Source: an uncultured Caryophanales bacterium (GTDB lineage: Bacteria > Bacillota_I > Bacilli_A > RF39 > UBA660). From it: a stretch of 46,512 nucleotides of DNA. Positions 1 through 6,846 of the stretch are shown one piece after another (positions within the stretch are counted from its first letter, which is position 1; each line of letters starts with the position of its first letter). Below the pieces are notes generated by a model. The model saw nothing but the letters and a program-made list of their open reading frames with translations. It made no database searches and was not told where the DNA came from. The stretch lies in the NCBI GenBank assembly GCA_946628005.1, contig CAMOWA010000010.1, forward strand, positions 1-46,512. Direction: 5' to 3'. Position numbers and translations under genes: made by a program.

Positions 1-465
1 TCCTGCTTCTAATTTTGGTTTTATTTTTATTTCATTATCTTTAATATATTTATTTAGATGTTTTCTACTACTTGAGGAAGAGTTTGGAAAAATTACTGAA
101 AGATTTACTAATTTATTTATATCGTTATTTGCTAAATCATAATATTTTTTATTTCCTACAAAGATATCTTGTACTTTAGTGATTGTTGTTAATTTTAAGT
201 CTTTATGATCTTCTGTTGGTGTGAATAATATTAATATATCTAAATTACCATTTCTTAACTCTTTAATTAAATTATTTGATGTATTATTGTTTATTTGGAT
301 ATCTATATTTGGGTATTTTTGATGAAATTTTTCTAAGTAGGGCATTAATATATATCTACATATTGTTGTTGATGCACCTATTCTTATTGTCCCATAGTCT
401 AAGTTTCTTAAATTAGAAATAATATTTTCTCCATTTTTTATATTATTTATTATTATATCTAGGTT
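1..465 (-). pseudogene. LysR-type regulator, effector-binding half only (truncated)
   Basis: Reading the minus strand from 465 down to the window edge gives an uninterrupted frame with the typical start of a LysR substrate-binding domain: LDYGTIRIGASTTICRYILM, then a LEKFHQKYPNIDIQI segment, and later LRNGNLDILI. These are hallmarks of the periplasmic-binding-protein-like effector domain of LysR regulators. The winged-helix DNA-binding half (about 60-70 residues) that should precede it is absent: two consecutive TAA codons (466-471) sit directly upstream in frame, and a different gene runs into this point. The C-terminus may continue beyond position 1. I infer a regulator beheaded by insertion or deletion next to the tRNA-Leu island, so it is probably not functional. 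Confidence 0.75.
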
Positions 466-1207
466 TTATTAAAGAATATTTTTTTTTAATATAGCCTTTT
501 GGATTTTGTATTTGATTATTTACTTGTTGTTTTTTTCTTTTTCTTATCCTTTGTCTATTATCGTAATTATCTCTTAAGTACCAATCTTCAAAGTTCCATG
601 ATTTAGCGGTATTATACATTTCCATAAAAGCATACATTCTCATGTGAGCAGGTAATGAGAAAAGTTTCTTTTTAGTACTATTACTTAGATTAATTTTCAT
701 TAATAAAATATAATCTTCGATTGATTTTTTAAAATCTTTTATTATTATTTCTGAACATCTATTAATAAGTAAATTTAATAGTTTTTCGTGATATTCATAA
801 TTATTATGTATGTTTTTTTGAAATGCTTTTATTTTTATTTTTTCTAAATTAGAATCAATTGTATCTAGATTATATAATGGTTTGAGTAGTTTATCAGAAT
901 CATCAATATTATCATCCCATTTCCAATCCCATTCACAATTATTTATTATTTCATATAATTCAGTTTGAAATTCTTTCTTTACAATATTATCCAAACTTTC
1001 ATAAAATTCTTTCAGTTTGTTAATCTGAATAGTTTTAGTAGATATTTGTTTAAGAAGATAAAACCATCTTCTATAATTATCATCATTCATCATAATTAAT
1101 TCGTTGATGTATTTAACTCTTTCTTCTAGTGATTTATTTCTAAAATTTTCAATACTCTTTTCAAGATTTTCTTTTTGAATCCTATTTAATAATTCTTTAT
1201 TTTGCAT
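443..1207 (-). CDS. Hypothetical helical protein, 254 aa
   Basis: Start ATG at 1207 has a good ribosome site (AAAAGGAGAAG) just upstream. The product is lysine- and asparagine-rich and mostly helical, with no signal peptide or membrane segment. It contains several Trp-rich patches (WDWKWDDN near residue 94, SWNFEDWYLRDN near 203) and a very basic stretch (RQRIRKRKKQQ) near the end, which could bind nucleic acid, though that is a guess. I do not recognise the family. Its last codons overlap the LysR remnant, so the C-terminal tail after about residue 240 may be read from sequence beyond the original insertion junction. It is the most distal gene of the minus-strand island downstream of tRNA-Leu and probably cargo. 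Confidence 0.6.
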   Translation of the reverse strand: MQNKELLNRIQKENLEKSIENFRNKSLEERVKYINELIMMNDDNYRRWFYLLKQISTKTIQINKLKEFYESLDNIVKKEFQTELYEIINNCEWDWKWDDNIDDSDKLLKPLYNLDTIDSNLEKIKIKAFQKNIHNNYEYHEKLLNLLINRCSEIIIKDFKKSIEDYILLMKINLSNSTKKKLFSLPAHMRMYAFMEMYNTAKSWNFEDWYLRDNYDNRQRIRKRKKQQVNNQIQNPKGYIKKKYSLIKPRYNNK

Positions 1208-1317
1208 ATTCTTCTCCTTTTGGTTTATTATTTTATCAATTTATTATAATTTGTCAATTTCAGCTTAATAACATTTATCATTATAAGTAATATTATCTTT
1301 TTCAATAATTTTCTTGT

Positions 1318-1348
1318 AAAAAAAATCAATCCTAAATTAGAATTGATT
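1318..1348 (-). terminator. Rho-independent terminator (minus strand)
   Basis: On the minus strand AATCAAT (1348-1342) pairs with ATTGATT (1330-1324) across an 11-nt loop and is followed by a run of T. It lies downstream of the 216-aa gene and repeat B1, and occupies the place where repeat A elsewhere carries its terminator. The rest of the gap 1208-1506 holds repeat B1 and a degenerate copy of the end of repeat A (about 1362-1400); I see no gene there. Confidence 0.6.
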
Positions 1349-1400
1349 GTCTATTTATTATTTGATACTTTATAAGTTTGAATATAATTTCTAATAGTGG

Positions 1401-1480
1401 GAGTGGTTAAGTTATTTCAAACTTTTACTCACAAACTAGATATTTCATAGTTTTATATCAATTTATAATAACATTTTACC
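1401..1480. repeat. Direct repeat B, copy 1
   Basis: This 80-bp block matches 2458-2537 with about two mismatches; the first 71 bases are identical. Its start can fold, because GAGT...ACTC flanks a short loop. Both copies lie immediately after the 3' end of a minus-strand gene and immediately next to repeat-A sequence (a degenerate one here). This makes it look like one end of a repeated cassette. Confidence 0.85.
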
Positions 1481-1506
1481 AAAGAATAGAAAAAGTAGCA
1501 ATAATT

Positions 1507-2157
1507 TTATGTCTTTTTTAATACTGGACCTTTTTCTTCTTTTGTATCTTCTGAAATAGGTTCTTCTTCATTAAATCCAAATGTTGAAATTCTTTCGATA
1601 TTCTCTTTTAATGCCTTTAAATCACTTAATGAATATTTATCAATGTTATTAATATTAAATGGTTGTTTATTTTTACTTCTTTGTAGTTCTATTTCTTTAA
1701 CTGCTTTTTTACTAACACTCAATATCATGTTTTCACTTTTTTCAATACTTTCATTTAATTTTTTTTTATTATCTAAAAAATAGTTTAGTTTTTTAATATC
1801 TCTTTTCTTAATTGCATTTGTTATCGCTTTTGCTGGATAATAAATTGCTCCTCCAGCAATAATTGCAAGAATCATACAATAAAACCATCCATCATTATTT
1901 ATTAAATTCATAATAGCAATTGGTAATAATAATGGGTGGCTTATTGCTAATATTTTATCACTTGATTTAAGTGGTTTTGGTTGTGCATTTCTAGCTTGTT
2001 CTTCCATTCTAGATATTATTTTATTTTCATTTTCTTCTGAATATGGAACTATGTATAATTCCCCACTTGCTAATTTTGCAACAATTTTTCCATTTTCTAT
2101 TTTATAAGATAATATAAATTTTTTAGAATCATTATAATTTAATGAATAATCTTTCAT
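1507..2157 (-). CDS. Hypothetical membrane protein, 216 aa
   Basis: Start ATG at 2157 follows a strong GAGAGGGG ribosome site. The first 50 residues look like a small beta-rich soluble domain (ENGKIVAKLASGELYIVPYS). Two hydrophobic segments follow (about residues 68-86 and 91-110, separated by NNDGW), forming a membrane hairpin, then a long charged helical tail of about 100 residues (KKRDIKKLNYFLDNKKKLNE...) likely in the cytoplasm. I do not recognise the family. It is the only gene of the 1401-2456 unit, bounded by repeat B1 on one side and a truncated gene plus repeat A1 on the other. It is probably cassette cargo; small two-TM proteins with helical tails occur among phage-defence and toxin genes, but nothing here proves that role. 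Confidence 0.65.
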   Translation of the reverse strand: MKDYSLNYNDSKKFILSYKIENGKIVAKLASGELYIVPYSEENENKIISRMEEQARNAQPKPLKSSDKILAISHPLLLPIAIMNLINNDGWFYCMILAIIAGGAIYYPAKAITNAIKKRDIKKLNYFLDNKKKLNESIEKSENMILSVSKKAVKEIELQRSKNKQPFNINNIDKYSLSDLKALKENIERISTFGFNEEEPISEDTKEEKGPVLKKT

Positions 2158-2291
2158 TATATTTTTCCCCTCTCAAAAAGTCGATTATTATTGTAGTGTT
2201 TTCTCAATAAAAAATCAAGACATACTATACTCCTTTATTTTGCTTTTATTTCCTTTTGTTCTAAATATAATCAATGAAATCATAACATTTT

Positions 2292-2345
2292 TTATCGTTC
2301 TAATTCATCATCAAACTCTAATTCTTTCTTTACAATATTAATCAT
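2292..2345 (-). pseudogene. 17-codon remnant of the 91-aa island gene
   Basis: The minus strand from ATG at 2345 encodes MINIVKKELEFDDELER and then stops. This is the first 15 or so residues of the gene at 4352-4627 (MINIVKKKIEFDDELKKK) with two or three changes, including its ribosome site region. It sits inside repeat A1, so the gene start was duplicated with the repeat while the rest was lost or replaced. It is not expected to be functional. Confidence 0.8.
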
Positions 2346-2456
2346 TTAAATCTGTCCTTTCTTTAATTAACAAAAAAATACCAACTTCTTTTAGAAATTG
2401 ATACTTTCTATATTAAGTCCAAAACTTTAAAAGTCTGGACAGATTTTTAAATGGTG
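2299..2456. repeat. Direct repeat A, copy 1 (tRNA-Leu 3'-flank duplicate)
   Basis: This about 158-bp block matches about 4580-4737 at roughly 95% with a single one-base indel. It carries the first codons and ribosome site of the 91-aa gene, a minus-strand terminator hairpin (2372-2403), and an imperfect palindrome GTCCA...TGGAC (2417-2440). It ends in TGGTG, the last five bases of the tRNA-Leu gene read on the plus strand. Similarity to copy 2 stops exactly there, and repeat B2 follows at once. The stretch 2158-2298 between the upstream gene and this repeat shows nothing I recognise. Confidence 0.85.
2372..2403 (-). terminator. Rho-independent terminator inside repeat A1
   Basis: On the minus strand, a 10-bp stem (TATCAATTTC-type arm pairing with GAAGTTGGTA, with wobble or mismatch positions) is followed by seven T. 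It is the duplicate of the tRNA-Leu terminator at 4653-4684. Here it lies between the 494-codon gene and the 216-codon gene, so it should separate their transcripts. Confidence 0.65.
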
Positions 2457-2457
2457 T

Positions 2458-2537
2458 GAGTGGTTAAGTTATTTCAAACTTTTACTCACAAACTAGATAT
2501 TTCATAGTTTTATATCAATTTATAATAATATTCTACC
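2458..2537. repeat. Direct repeat B, copy 2
   Basis: This is the second copy of the 80-bp repeat at 1401-1480. It directly abuts repeat A1 at the junction TGGTG/TGAGTGG and ends ten bases before the stop of the minus-strand 491-aa gene. The A-B contact marks the boundary between two tandem cassettes. Confidence 0.85.
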
Positions 2538-2547
2538 TTAAATTTAC

Positions 2548-4023
2548 TTATTTTAGAACTCTTTTTTTATCATCTTTTTTACTTTTATCGTGTTCAATAA
2601 TAAATTTTTCTAAATTCTCCTGTAAATGAGGTAGTGGTATTTCACCTTTAATTTGTTTTACAAAATTAATTGCTTGCGTTTCAGAATCCATAAGATTTGA
2701 AATTATTGTTTCATTCATTGTTGAAATAGATTGTTTTTTATAAATATTGGCTTTATTATTAACAATTGGAATAACTTTTCTTATCAATTCATCTATTAAT
2801 TCAATTGTAAGTTTTCCATCAACTATTGTAGAAAATAATTCCTCTTCATTTTTTGAAATTGCTTCTGAAAAATCTCTATATCTATTTCCTTTGCGACTAA
2901 TAAATCTTATTGAAATTTTATCATAGTATCGTTGCGGTGTTATTCTTAAAGCATATAAACCATTAATCTTGCCATTATTTTTATGAGTTCTAAAATCTAC
3001 ATAACAATTTTTAATTTCATCTTGTTCATCTGTCCAAAGTTCTATAGCTATTGATGAATTATCTACTACAGGAGTAGTATAATTAATTCTTTTTCTTTTA
3101 CCTTCTTTAAAATGTAATATATTTAATTGCTCTGTTTTAATATTTGTAAAATATGAGTTTTCATCAATATCTAAACTTTGTTTTTTTGAATCCTTATGAC
3201 TTTTACTTTTTAAACTAAAACTATTGCTTAAGATATTGTATGCAAATTCATAATCTATTCCATTTTCCCAATCATGAGAATTCTTTGAAAATTTTATATT
3301 TCCATTTCTTGAAAAACTTATACTTCTAGATGATTTTGCAGAGTTAATTTTTGTCCACAATAATGTTTCAACTTTACTAAATAATTCTGGTAAAGTAATA
3401 GTACCTTTATCAATTTCACTCATTAATTCTAAATCGAAATCATAGTATAATTCATGACTACCAATACTTTGCCACCAAGATTGTCCCCAATCTGTTAAAG
3501 ATTTTTCTGTTCTACTTACTTCTTCAACTAATTTAGGAATTAATGAATTATTTCTTTTATTTGTACAAGTATAGGTTGTTAAATTTTTATCATAAACTCT
3601 TTTATGATATTTAAAAGAATTTATTTTAGATAAATCAATATTGTTAATTAAATTAATTTCAATATTTTCTTTATCAAAGAAATACAATTTTAAAGATTCA
3701 ACAAGTTGCTCTACAACTTCAACAATTTCTTGTTGTGAACTAAAATATTTTTCATTTAGTTGTACTTCAATTTCTAGATTTCTTTCATCAGTAGATGTTC
3801 CAATATTAATTGCACCTACACATCTACATTTACCTTGAAAAATCATATAACTTTGATGTTCACTTAATTCACTATAAATTTTTGGACATTGTTCAACTGA
3901 ATCTGCAAGGTTTTTGTTCATATTTCTTAAATCTACCAAATAATCTTTATATTTATCATTATATTTTACTAAACTATAATGCCAGCCTTTATTACCATTC
4001 AAACTAATACTTCTATATTTCAT
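2548..4023 (-). CDS. Hypothetical protein, possible N-terminal GNAT-like domain, 491 aa
   Basis: The chosen start is ATG at 4023; a TTG nine bases earlier lies too close to the strong GGGAGG ribosome site (4034-4040). The first 150 residues resemble the acetyltransferase (GNAT) fold by eye: a strand with MIFQGKCRCVGAINIG, then LEIEVQLNEKYFSSQQ and a helix EVVEQLVESLKLYFFD leading to a final strand. That is tentative, and no acetyl-CoA loop is certain. The remaining 340 residues are an unrecognised beta-rich region (ISFSRNGNIKFSKNSHDWE; YALRITPQRYYDKISIRFI) ending in a basic tail. No membrane segments are present. It is the main cargo of the unit nearest the tRNA-Leu (2457-4737), and its stop lies only ten bases from repeat B2. 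Confidence 0.6.
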   Translation of the reverse strand: MKYRSISLNGNKGWHYSLVKYNDKYKDYLVDLRNMNKNLADSVEQCPKIYSELSEHQSYMIFQGKCRCVGAINIGTSTDERNLEIEVQLNEKYFSSQQEIVEVVEQLVESLKLYFFDKENIEINLINNIDLSKINSFKYHKRVYDKNLTTYTCTNKRNNSLIPKLVEEVSRTEKSLTDWGQSWWQSIGSHELYYDFDLELMSEIDKGTITLPELFSKVETLLWTKINSAKSSRSISFSRNGNIKFSKNSHDWENGIDYEFAYNILSNSFSLKSKSHKDSKKQSLDIDENSYFTNIKTEQLNILHFKEGKRKRINYTTPVVDNSSIAIELWTDEQDEIKNCYVDFRTHKNNGKINGLYALRITPQRYYDKISIRFISRKGNRYRDFSEAISKNEEELFSTIVDGKLTIELIDELIRKVIPIVNNKANIYKKQSISTMNETIISNLMDSETQAINFVKQIKGEIPLPHLQENLEKFIIEHDKSKKDDKKRVLK

Positions 4024-4087
4024 AAAGTACAAACCTCCCTTTGTTAGTCAATTATTATAGCACATATTTTTAATTTTTTTACAGAAT

Positions 4088-4282
4088 TTATTTATTTTCA
4101 ATTAAATATTTGTTATTTTGATTAACTTGTTGTTGTAATACTTCTAATTCTTTAAGATTTTTATTATTTTTTAATGCTTCCATTTGATTTCTAGCTGTTT
4201 TATTCATTCTGATTAATTCTGCATTAGTATTCTCTAGATTATTCAATATTATTAAATGAAGTAAATCAGTATAATCTCTCAT
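4088..4282 (-). CDS. Small coiled-coil protein, 64 aa
   Basis: This short frame encodes an Asn/Leu-rich helical protein (AELIRMNKTARNQMEALKNN, then VLQQQVNQNN), a likely coiled coil. There is no good ribosome site at a normal distance: a GGGA-type sequence sits about 17 bases upstream, inside a perfect inverted repeat (4299-4316). The frame stays open upstream for another 15 codons (YYLFPKQGIDKNGN) without a standard start codon. It may therefore be the tail of a longer broken gene. I do not recognise it. Confidence 0.35.
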   Translation of the reverse strand: MRDYTDLLHLIILNNLENTNAELIRMNKTARNQMEALKNNKNLKELEVLQQQVNQNNKYLIENK

Positions 4283-4298
4283 ATTACCATTTTTATCA

Positions 4299-4316
4299 AT
4301 TCCCTGTTTAGGGAAT
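4299..4316. other. Perfect inverted repeat (7-bp arms)
   Basis: ATTCCCT and AGGGAAT are separated by four bases. The motif lies between two minus-strand genes and contains the only purine-rich ribosome-site candidate for the 64-aa frame. It could be an operator, an RNA hairpin that hides the ribosome site, or an incomplete terminator without a T run. The sequence does not decide which. Confidence 0.4.
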
Positions 4317-4351
4317 AAGTAGTATCTTTAAGAAGTTGGTATATAAATATT

Positions 4352-4627
4352 TTAAGTTAATTGCTTTATAAATGACTCTAATTCGTTTATTTCAAGTTTG
4401 TTTGATAAATTATCTACATATATAGTTTTTGAGTAATTAAAGGCTAAAAATGTTATTCCTTTAATAATTATTCTATGTGGTTCAATGTATGATAGATTAG
4501 TTCTATCAATCTTTCTTATATTACCATTTATTATTGTTGGTGTAGTATTACAAAATCCACATATAAACTCTATTTTCTTTTTTAATTCATCATCAAACTC
4601 TATTTTTTTCTTTACAATATTAATCAT
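4352..4627 (-). CDS. Hypothetical protein, 91 aa
   Basis: Start ATG at 4627 follows a ribosome-site-like AAAGGAC. The product is small, soluble and mixed alpha/beta (KIEFDDELKKKIEFICGFCN, then HRIIIKGITFLAFNYSK, ending NELESFIKQLT). A CxxC-like pair in CGFC near residues 24-27 might bind metal or be redox-active, but only one pair is present. I do not recognise the family. Its first codons belong to repeat A, and a 17-codon remnant of the same start survives in repeat A1, so this gene marks the tRNA-proximal end of the cassette. It is the first gene downstream of tRNA-Leu on the same strand. Confidence 0.5.
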   Translation of the reverse strand: MINIVKKKIEFDDELKKKIEFICGFCNTTPTIINGNIRKIDRTNLSYIEPHRIIIKGITFLAFNYSKTIYVDNLSNKLEINELESFIKQLT

Positions 4628-4737
4628 TTAACCTGTCCTTTCTTTAATTAACAAAAAAATACCAACTTCTTTTAGAAATTGATATTTTCTATATTAAGTC
4701 CAAAACTTTAAAAGTCTGGACAGATTTTTAAATGGTG
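4580..4737. repeat. Direct repeat A, copy 2 (overlaps tRNA-Leu 3' end)
   Basis: This copy matches 2299-2456. It runs from codon 15 or so of the 91-aa gene, through its ribosome site, the tRNA terminator and the GTCCA...TGGAC palindrome (4698-4721), into the last five bases of tRNA-Leu (CACCA on the minus strand), where the similarity ends abruptly. It reads like an attachment-site repeat or a footprint of repeated insertion at the tRNA end. Confidence 0.85.
4653..4684 (-). terminator. Terminator of tRNA-Leu transcript
   Basis: On the minus strand, about 50 bases after the tRNA, TATCAATTTC pairs with GAAGTTGGTA (two wobbles), loop TAAAA, and is followed by seven T. This is a standard Rho-independent terminator. 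It means the 91-aa gene just beyond needs read-through or its own promoter. Confidence 0.7.
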
Positions 4738-4819
4738 CCTCAGGCCGGACTCGAACCGGCACGTTATTGCTAACACTGGATTTTGAGTCCAGCGCGTCTA
4801 CCAATTCCGCCACTAAGGC
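4733..4819 (-). tRNA. tRNA-Leu (anticodon CAA)
   Basis: The 87-nt minus-strand sequence folds as a class II tRNA. The acceptor stem is GCCTTAG with CTGAGGC, followed by discriminator A and encoded CCA. The D arm contains GGCGGAATTGGTAGACGC. The anticodon stem CTGGA/TCCAG holds the loop CTCAAAA with anticodon CAA. The long variable arm runs TGTTAGCAATAACG, and the T arm is GCCGG-TTCGAGT-CCGGC. The CAA anticodon and long variable arm identify leucine. Its 3' end is the boundary of the repeat-bearing island. Confidence 0.97.
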
Positions 4820-4830
4820 ATTACATATTG

Positions 4831-4839
4831 ATTATAACA
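4831..4839 (-). promoter_or_regulatory. Extended -10 box for tRNA-Leu
   Basis: Read on the minus strand this is TGTTATAAT, a perfect extended -10 element, 11 bases upstream of the tRNA 5' end. No convincing -35 is visible. The same TGnTATAAT form recurs at several other genes in the window. Confidence 0.6.
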
Positions 4840-4950
4840 TATTTTTTTTATTTTGTGTCTTTTTTCTTTGTTTTAGGTATAATTTTTATTTTTTTTATAA
4901 TTCTAATAGTAAATAATGTGTAAGGTTTTGTAAAAAAAGTTTTTTTCGTA

Positions 4951-4979
4951 TTGATTTAATTATTTAATATGGATATAAT
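4951..4979 (+). promoter_or_regulatory. Sigma-A promoter of the surface-fibre locus
   Basis: TTGATT (4951-4956), a 17-base spacer and a perfect TATAAT (4974-4979) sit about 65 bases upstream of the first gene of the locus. A leader of about 55 bases follows; I see no riboswitch in it. The rest of 4840-4950 is T-rich and shows nothing further. Confidence 0.75.
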
Positions 4980-5044
4980 TATTGTAGACATAGTAGGAAA
5001 GGTGGCATAGTGTACGGATAAGTATAGAATCAAGTGGTGATTGA

Positions 5045-5767
5045 ATGAAAAATGAAGTTGAAGTAAAAGCACAAAAAATTTATAAATGGGATTTATATAA
5101 AAAGTTTATTAAAATCACATTTCTATTATTACTCATTGTAATATCAATTGTTTATTTGGTTTTATATATTGTTTATCAAGGTGGTAGGTTTACTGTTACT
5201 CTTGACAAAAATTTGTCAAATAGAAAAAGCGTATATCTAACTGAGGATGGTAAAATATCTGGTAGGACAAGAGAATTAAGAGCAGATACTATTGACTATA
5301 TGGATAATATTTCTATTAATTGGTTGCCAGAAAATATTGATTCTGTAAAAGATGGTTCCCATAATGGAGATAATTATATTGCTTATACTTTTTATGTTAT
5401 TAATTCTGGGAATGAAGATGTTCATTATTGGTATGAAATTGATATTGATGATACTATTTTAAATGTAGATGAAGCAATAAGAATTATGATAATAAAGAAT
5501 GGAGAAAGAGTAGTTTACGCAAAGAAAAGTAGAGTAACTGGTGGGGCTGAAGCTGGTACGAAAGCGTTTGTTTCAAATTCTATGGCTGTTTTGGAACAAA
5601 GAACAAACTTTAAACCTAAATCTAAAGACAAATTTACTGTTGTTGTTTGGATTGAAGGAGATGACCCTGAATGTAAAAATGATTTACTTGGAGGGGAAAT
5701 TAAGTTGCACATGGATATTACCGAAGAACATGTCGATAATAATAAAAAATTAAAGATAAAGGAGTAA
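5045..5767 (+). CDS. Membrane-anchored TasA-like surface protein, 240 aa
   Basis: A basic N-terminus is followed by one hydrophobic segment (about residues 22-47, ITFLLLLIVISIVYLVLYIV) and a roughly 190-residue beta-rich extracellular domain. The C-terminal motif VVVWIEGDDPEC is nearly repeated in the next gene (YMWIEGQDVDC), so the two domains are probably related, in the style of TasA/camelysin proteins. There is no AxA site or AWF motif after the hydrophobic segment, so this one may stay anchored. The start ATG follows a GTGGTGATTG ribosome-site-like sequence. It is the first gene after the promoter at 4951, and only six bases separate it from the next gene, so the two are co-transcribed. 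A structural or chaperone partner of the following fibre subunit is likely, by inference. Confidence 0.65.
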   Translation: MKNEVEVKAQKIYKWDLYKKFIKITFLLLLIVISIVYLVLYIVYQGGRFTVTLDKNLSNRKSVYLTEDGKISGRTRELRADTIDYMDNISINWLPENIDSVKDGSHNGDNYIAYTFYVINSGNEDVHYWYEIDIDDTILNVDEAIRIMIIKNGERVVYAKKSRVTGGAEAGTKAFVSNSMAVLEQRTNFKPKSKDKFTVVVWIEGDDPECKNDLLGGEIKLHMDITEEHVDNNKKLKIKE

Positions 5768-5773
5768 AATAAT

Positions 5774-6778
5774 ATGACAAAGAAAGAAGCAAGAAAAAAT
5801 AGAAAAAGAAGAAGAAAAGTATTTTTAGCTTTCATTATGATTTTGTTCTTAGCACTTGTGCTTACTGCATCAACATATGCATGGTTTACTGCTAATAGAA
5901 CAGTTACTGTTGAAAGTATTGATGTTAATGTTTCAACATCTAAAGGTTTACAGATATCTACAGATGCTACATCTTGGAAATCAATTGTAACCAACAATGA
6001 TATTACTACAGCAAATTGGACTGGAGTAAAAAATCAACTTCCAAAAGGAACAAATACAATGGTTCCAGTATCAACAGTAGGTACTGTTGATAGTAGTACT
6101 GGTTATATGGATATGTATCGTGGTACAGTTGAGACTGATCTTACAACTGGTAATAATATCTTAGTTGCTGAAAAATCAACTGAAGCTAATGGTACTTCTG
6201 GAGACTTTGTAGCATTTGATTTGTTTTTCCAATCTTCACAGGCTCAGACAGTTTATTTAACATCTAATTCTTCAGTTGTTGCTAGTGGAACGGATAAAGG
6301 TATTCAAAATGCTGCTCGTGTTGCATTTATTAAAGAGGGTAGTGTTGCATATGGATTAACTCCTGCAGATGCTCAAGCTTTAAAAGGTGAAATTTCTAAA
6401 TTAGTATGGGAACCAAATTATGATGTTCATACTGCATCAGGTGTTGCTAATGCGCAAAGTGTTTACGATATAACAGTTGGACAAACTGGTGGATCTAAAC
6501 TTGCTTATAAAGGGGTTAAAGCACCTATTGCTGAGGCTACTAAAGTTGCTTTAGATAGCGAAGATTCTAATTATTTTGGGGATATTACTACTGTTGGAAG
6601 TGTAGCGGGTGGTATTCCTACTACTGCATATATTAATGCATTTGATGTTGCTGAAGGAGTTACTAAAGTTCGTATTTATATGTGGATTGAAGGTCAAGAC
6701 GTTGATTGTGAAGACCATGCATCAGGAAGTGCTTTAACTTATAATTTACAATTTAGTATTGATTCAAGTGCTTCTTAA
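5774..6778 (+). CDS. SipW-dependent TasA-like major fibre subunit, 334 aa
   Basis: The N-terminus is a model SipW-type signal peptide: a basic region of about 15 residues, a hydrophobic core, then TASTYAWFTANRTVTVESI (residues 31-49), where cleavage after Ala36 is expected. The mature part is Thr/Ser/Ala/Gly-rich and beta-structured with few charges, as expected of a secreted fibre-forming TasA/CotN-like protein, and ends with the WIEGQDVDC motif and an LQFSIDSS strand. AAGGAG precedes the ATG. It is followed by a strong terminator, so the first two genes form a short highly expressed unit. Two active-looking SipW peptidases (8694 and 24777) in the same locus are the probable processing enzymes. 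I infer this is the main fibre protein from its clean signal and composition. Confidence 0.75.
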   Translation: MTKKEARKNRKRRRKVFLAFIMILFLALVLTASTYAWFTANRTVTVESIDVNVSTSKGLQISTDATSWKSIVTNNDITTANWTGVKNQLPKGTNTMVPVSTVGTVDSSTGYMDMYRGTVETDLTTGNNILVAEKSTEANGTSGDFVAFDLFFQSSQAQTVYLTSNSSVVASGTDKGIQNAARVAFIKEGSVAYGLTPADAQALKGEISKLVWEPNYDVHTASGVANAQSVYDITVGQTGGSKLAYKGVKAPIAEATKVALDSEDSNYFGDITTVGSVAGGIPTTAYINAFDVAEGVTKVRIYMWIEGQDVDCEDHASGSALTYNLQFSIDSSAS

Positions 6779-6801
6779 GATTTGTATTGATTATAATTAT
6801 G

Positions 6802-6829
6802 AAAGCCTTCTTTTTTAGGAGGCTTTTTA
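6802..6829 (+). terminator. Rho-independent terminator
   Basis: AAAGCCT (6802-6808) pairs with AGGCTTT (6820-6826), followed by more T. It closes the 5045-6778 unit, 20 bases after the stop codon. Confidence 0.85.
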
Positions 6830-6846
6830 TTCTATGAGGTGTTACT

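Noticed and set aside
1401-2537. Repeats A and B as integron attC sites
   Set aside because: The repeats do not show the paired GTTRRRY/RYYYAAC ends expected of attC, and no integrase gene is visible. The tie to the tRNA 3' end fits insertion at tRNA better.
4980-5044. Riboswitch in the leader of the fibre locus
   Set aside because: The leader is only about 55 bases, with no conserved stem set I recognise and no terminator before the first gene.
5515-5997. 160-codon minus-strand frame across the first two fibre genes
   Set aside because: It runs antisense through two well-supported genes with ribosome sites and family motifs. Its hydrophobic part is the mirror of the A-rich signal-peptide DNA.
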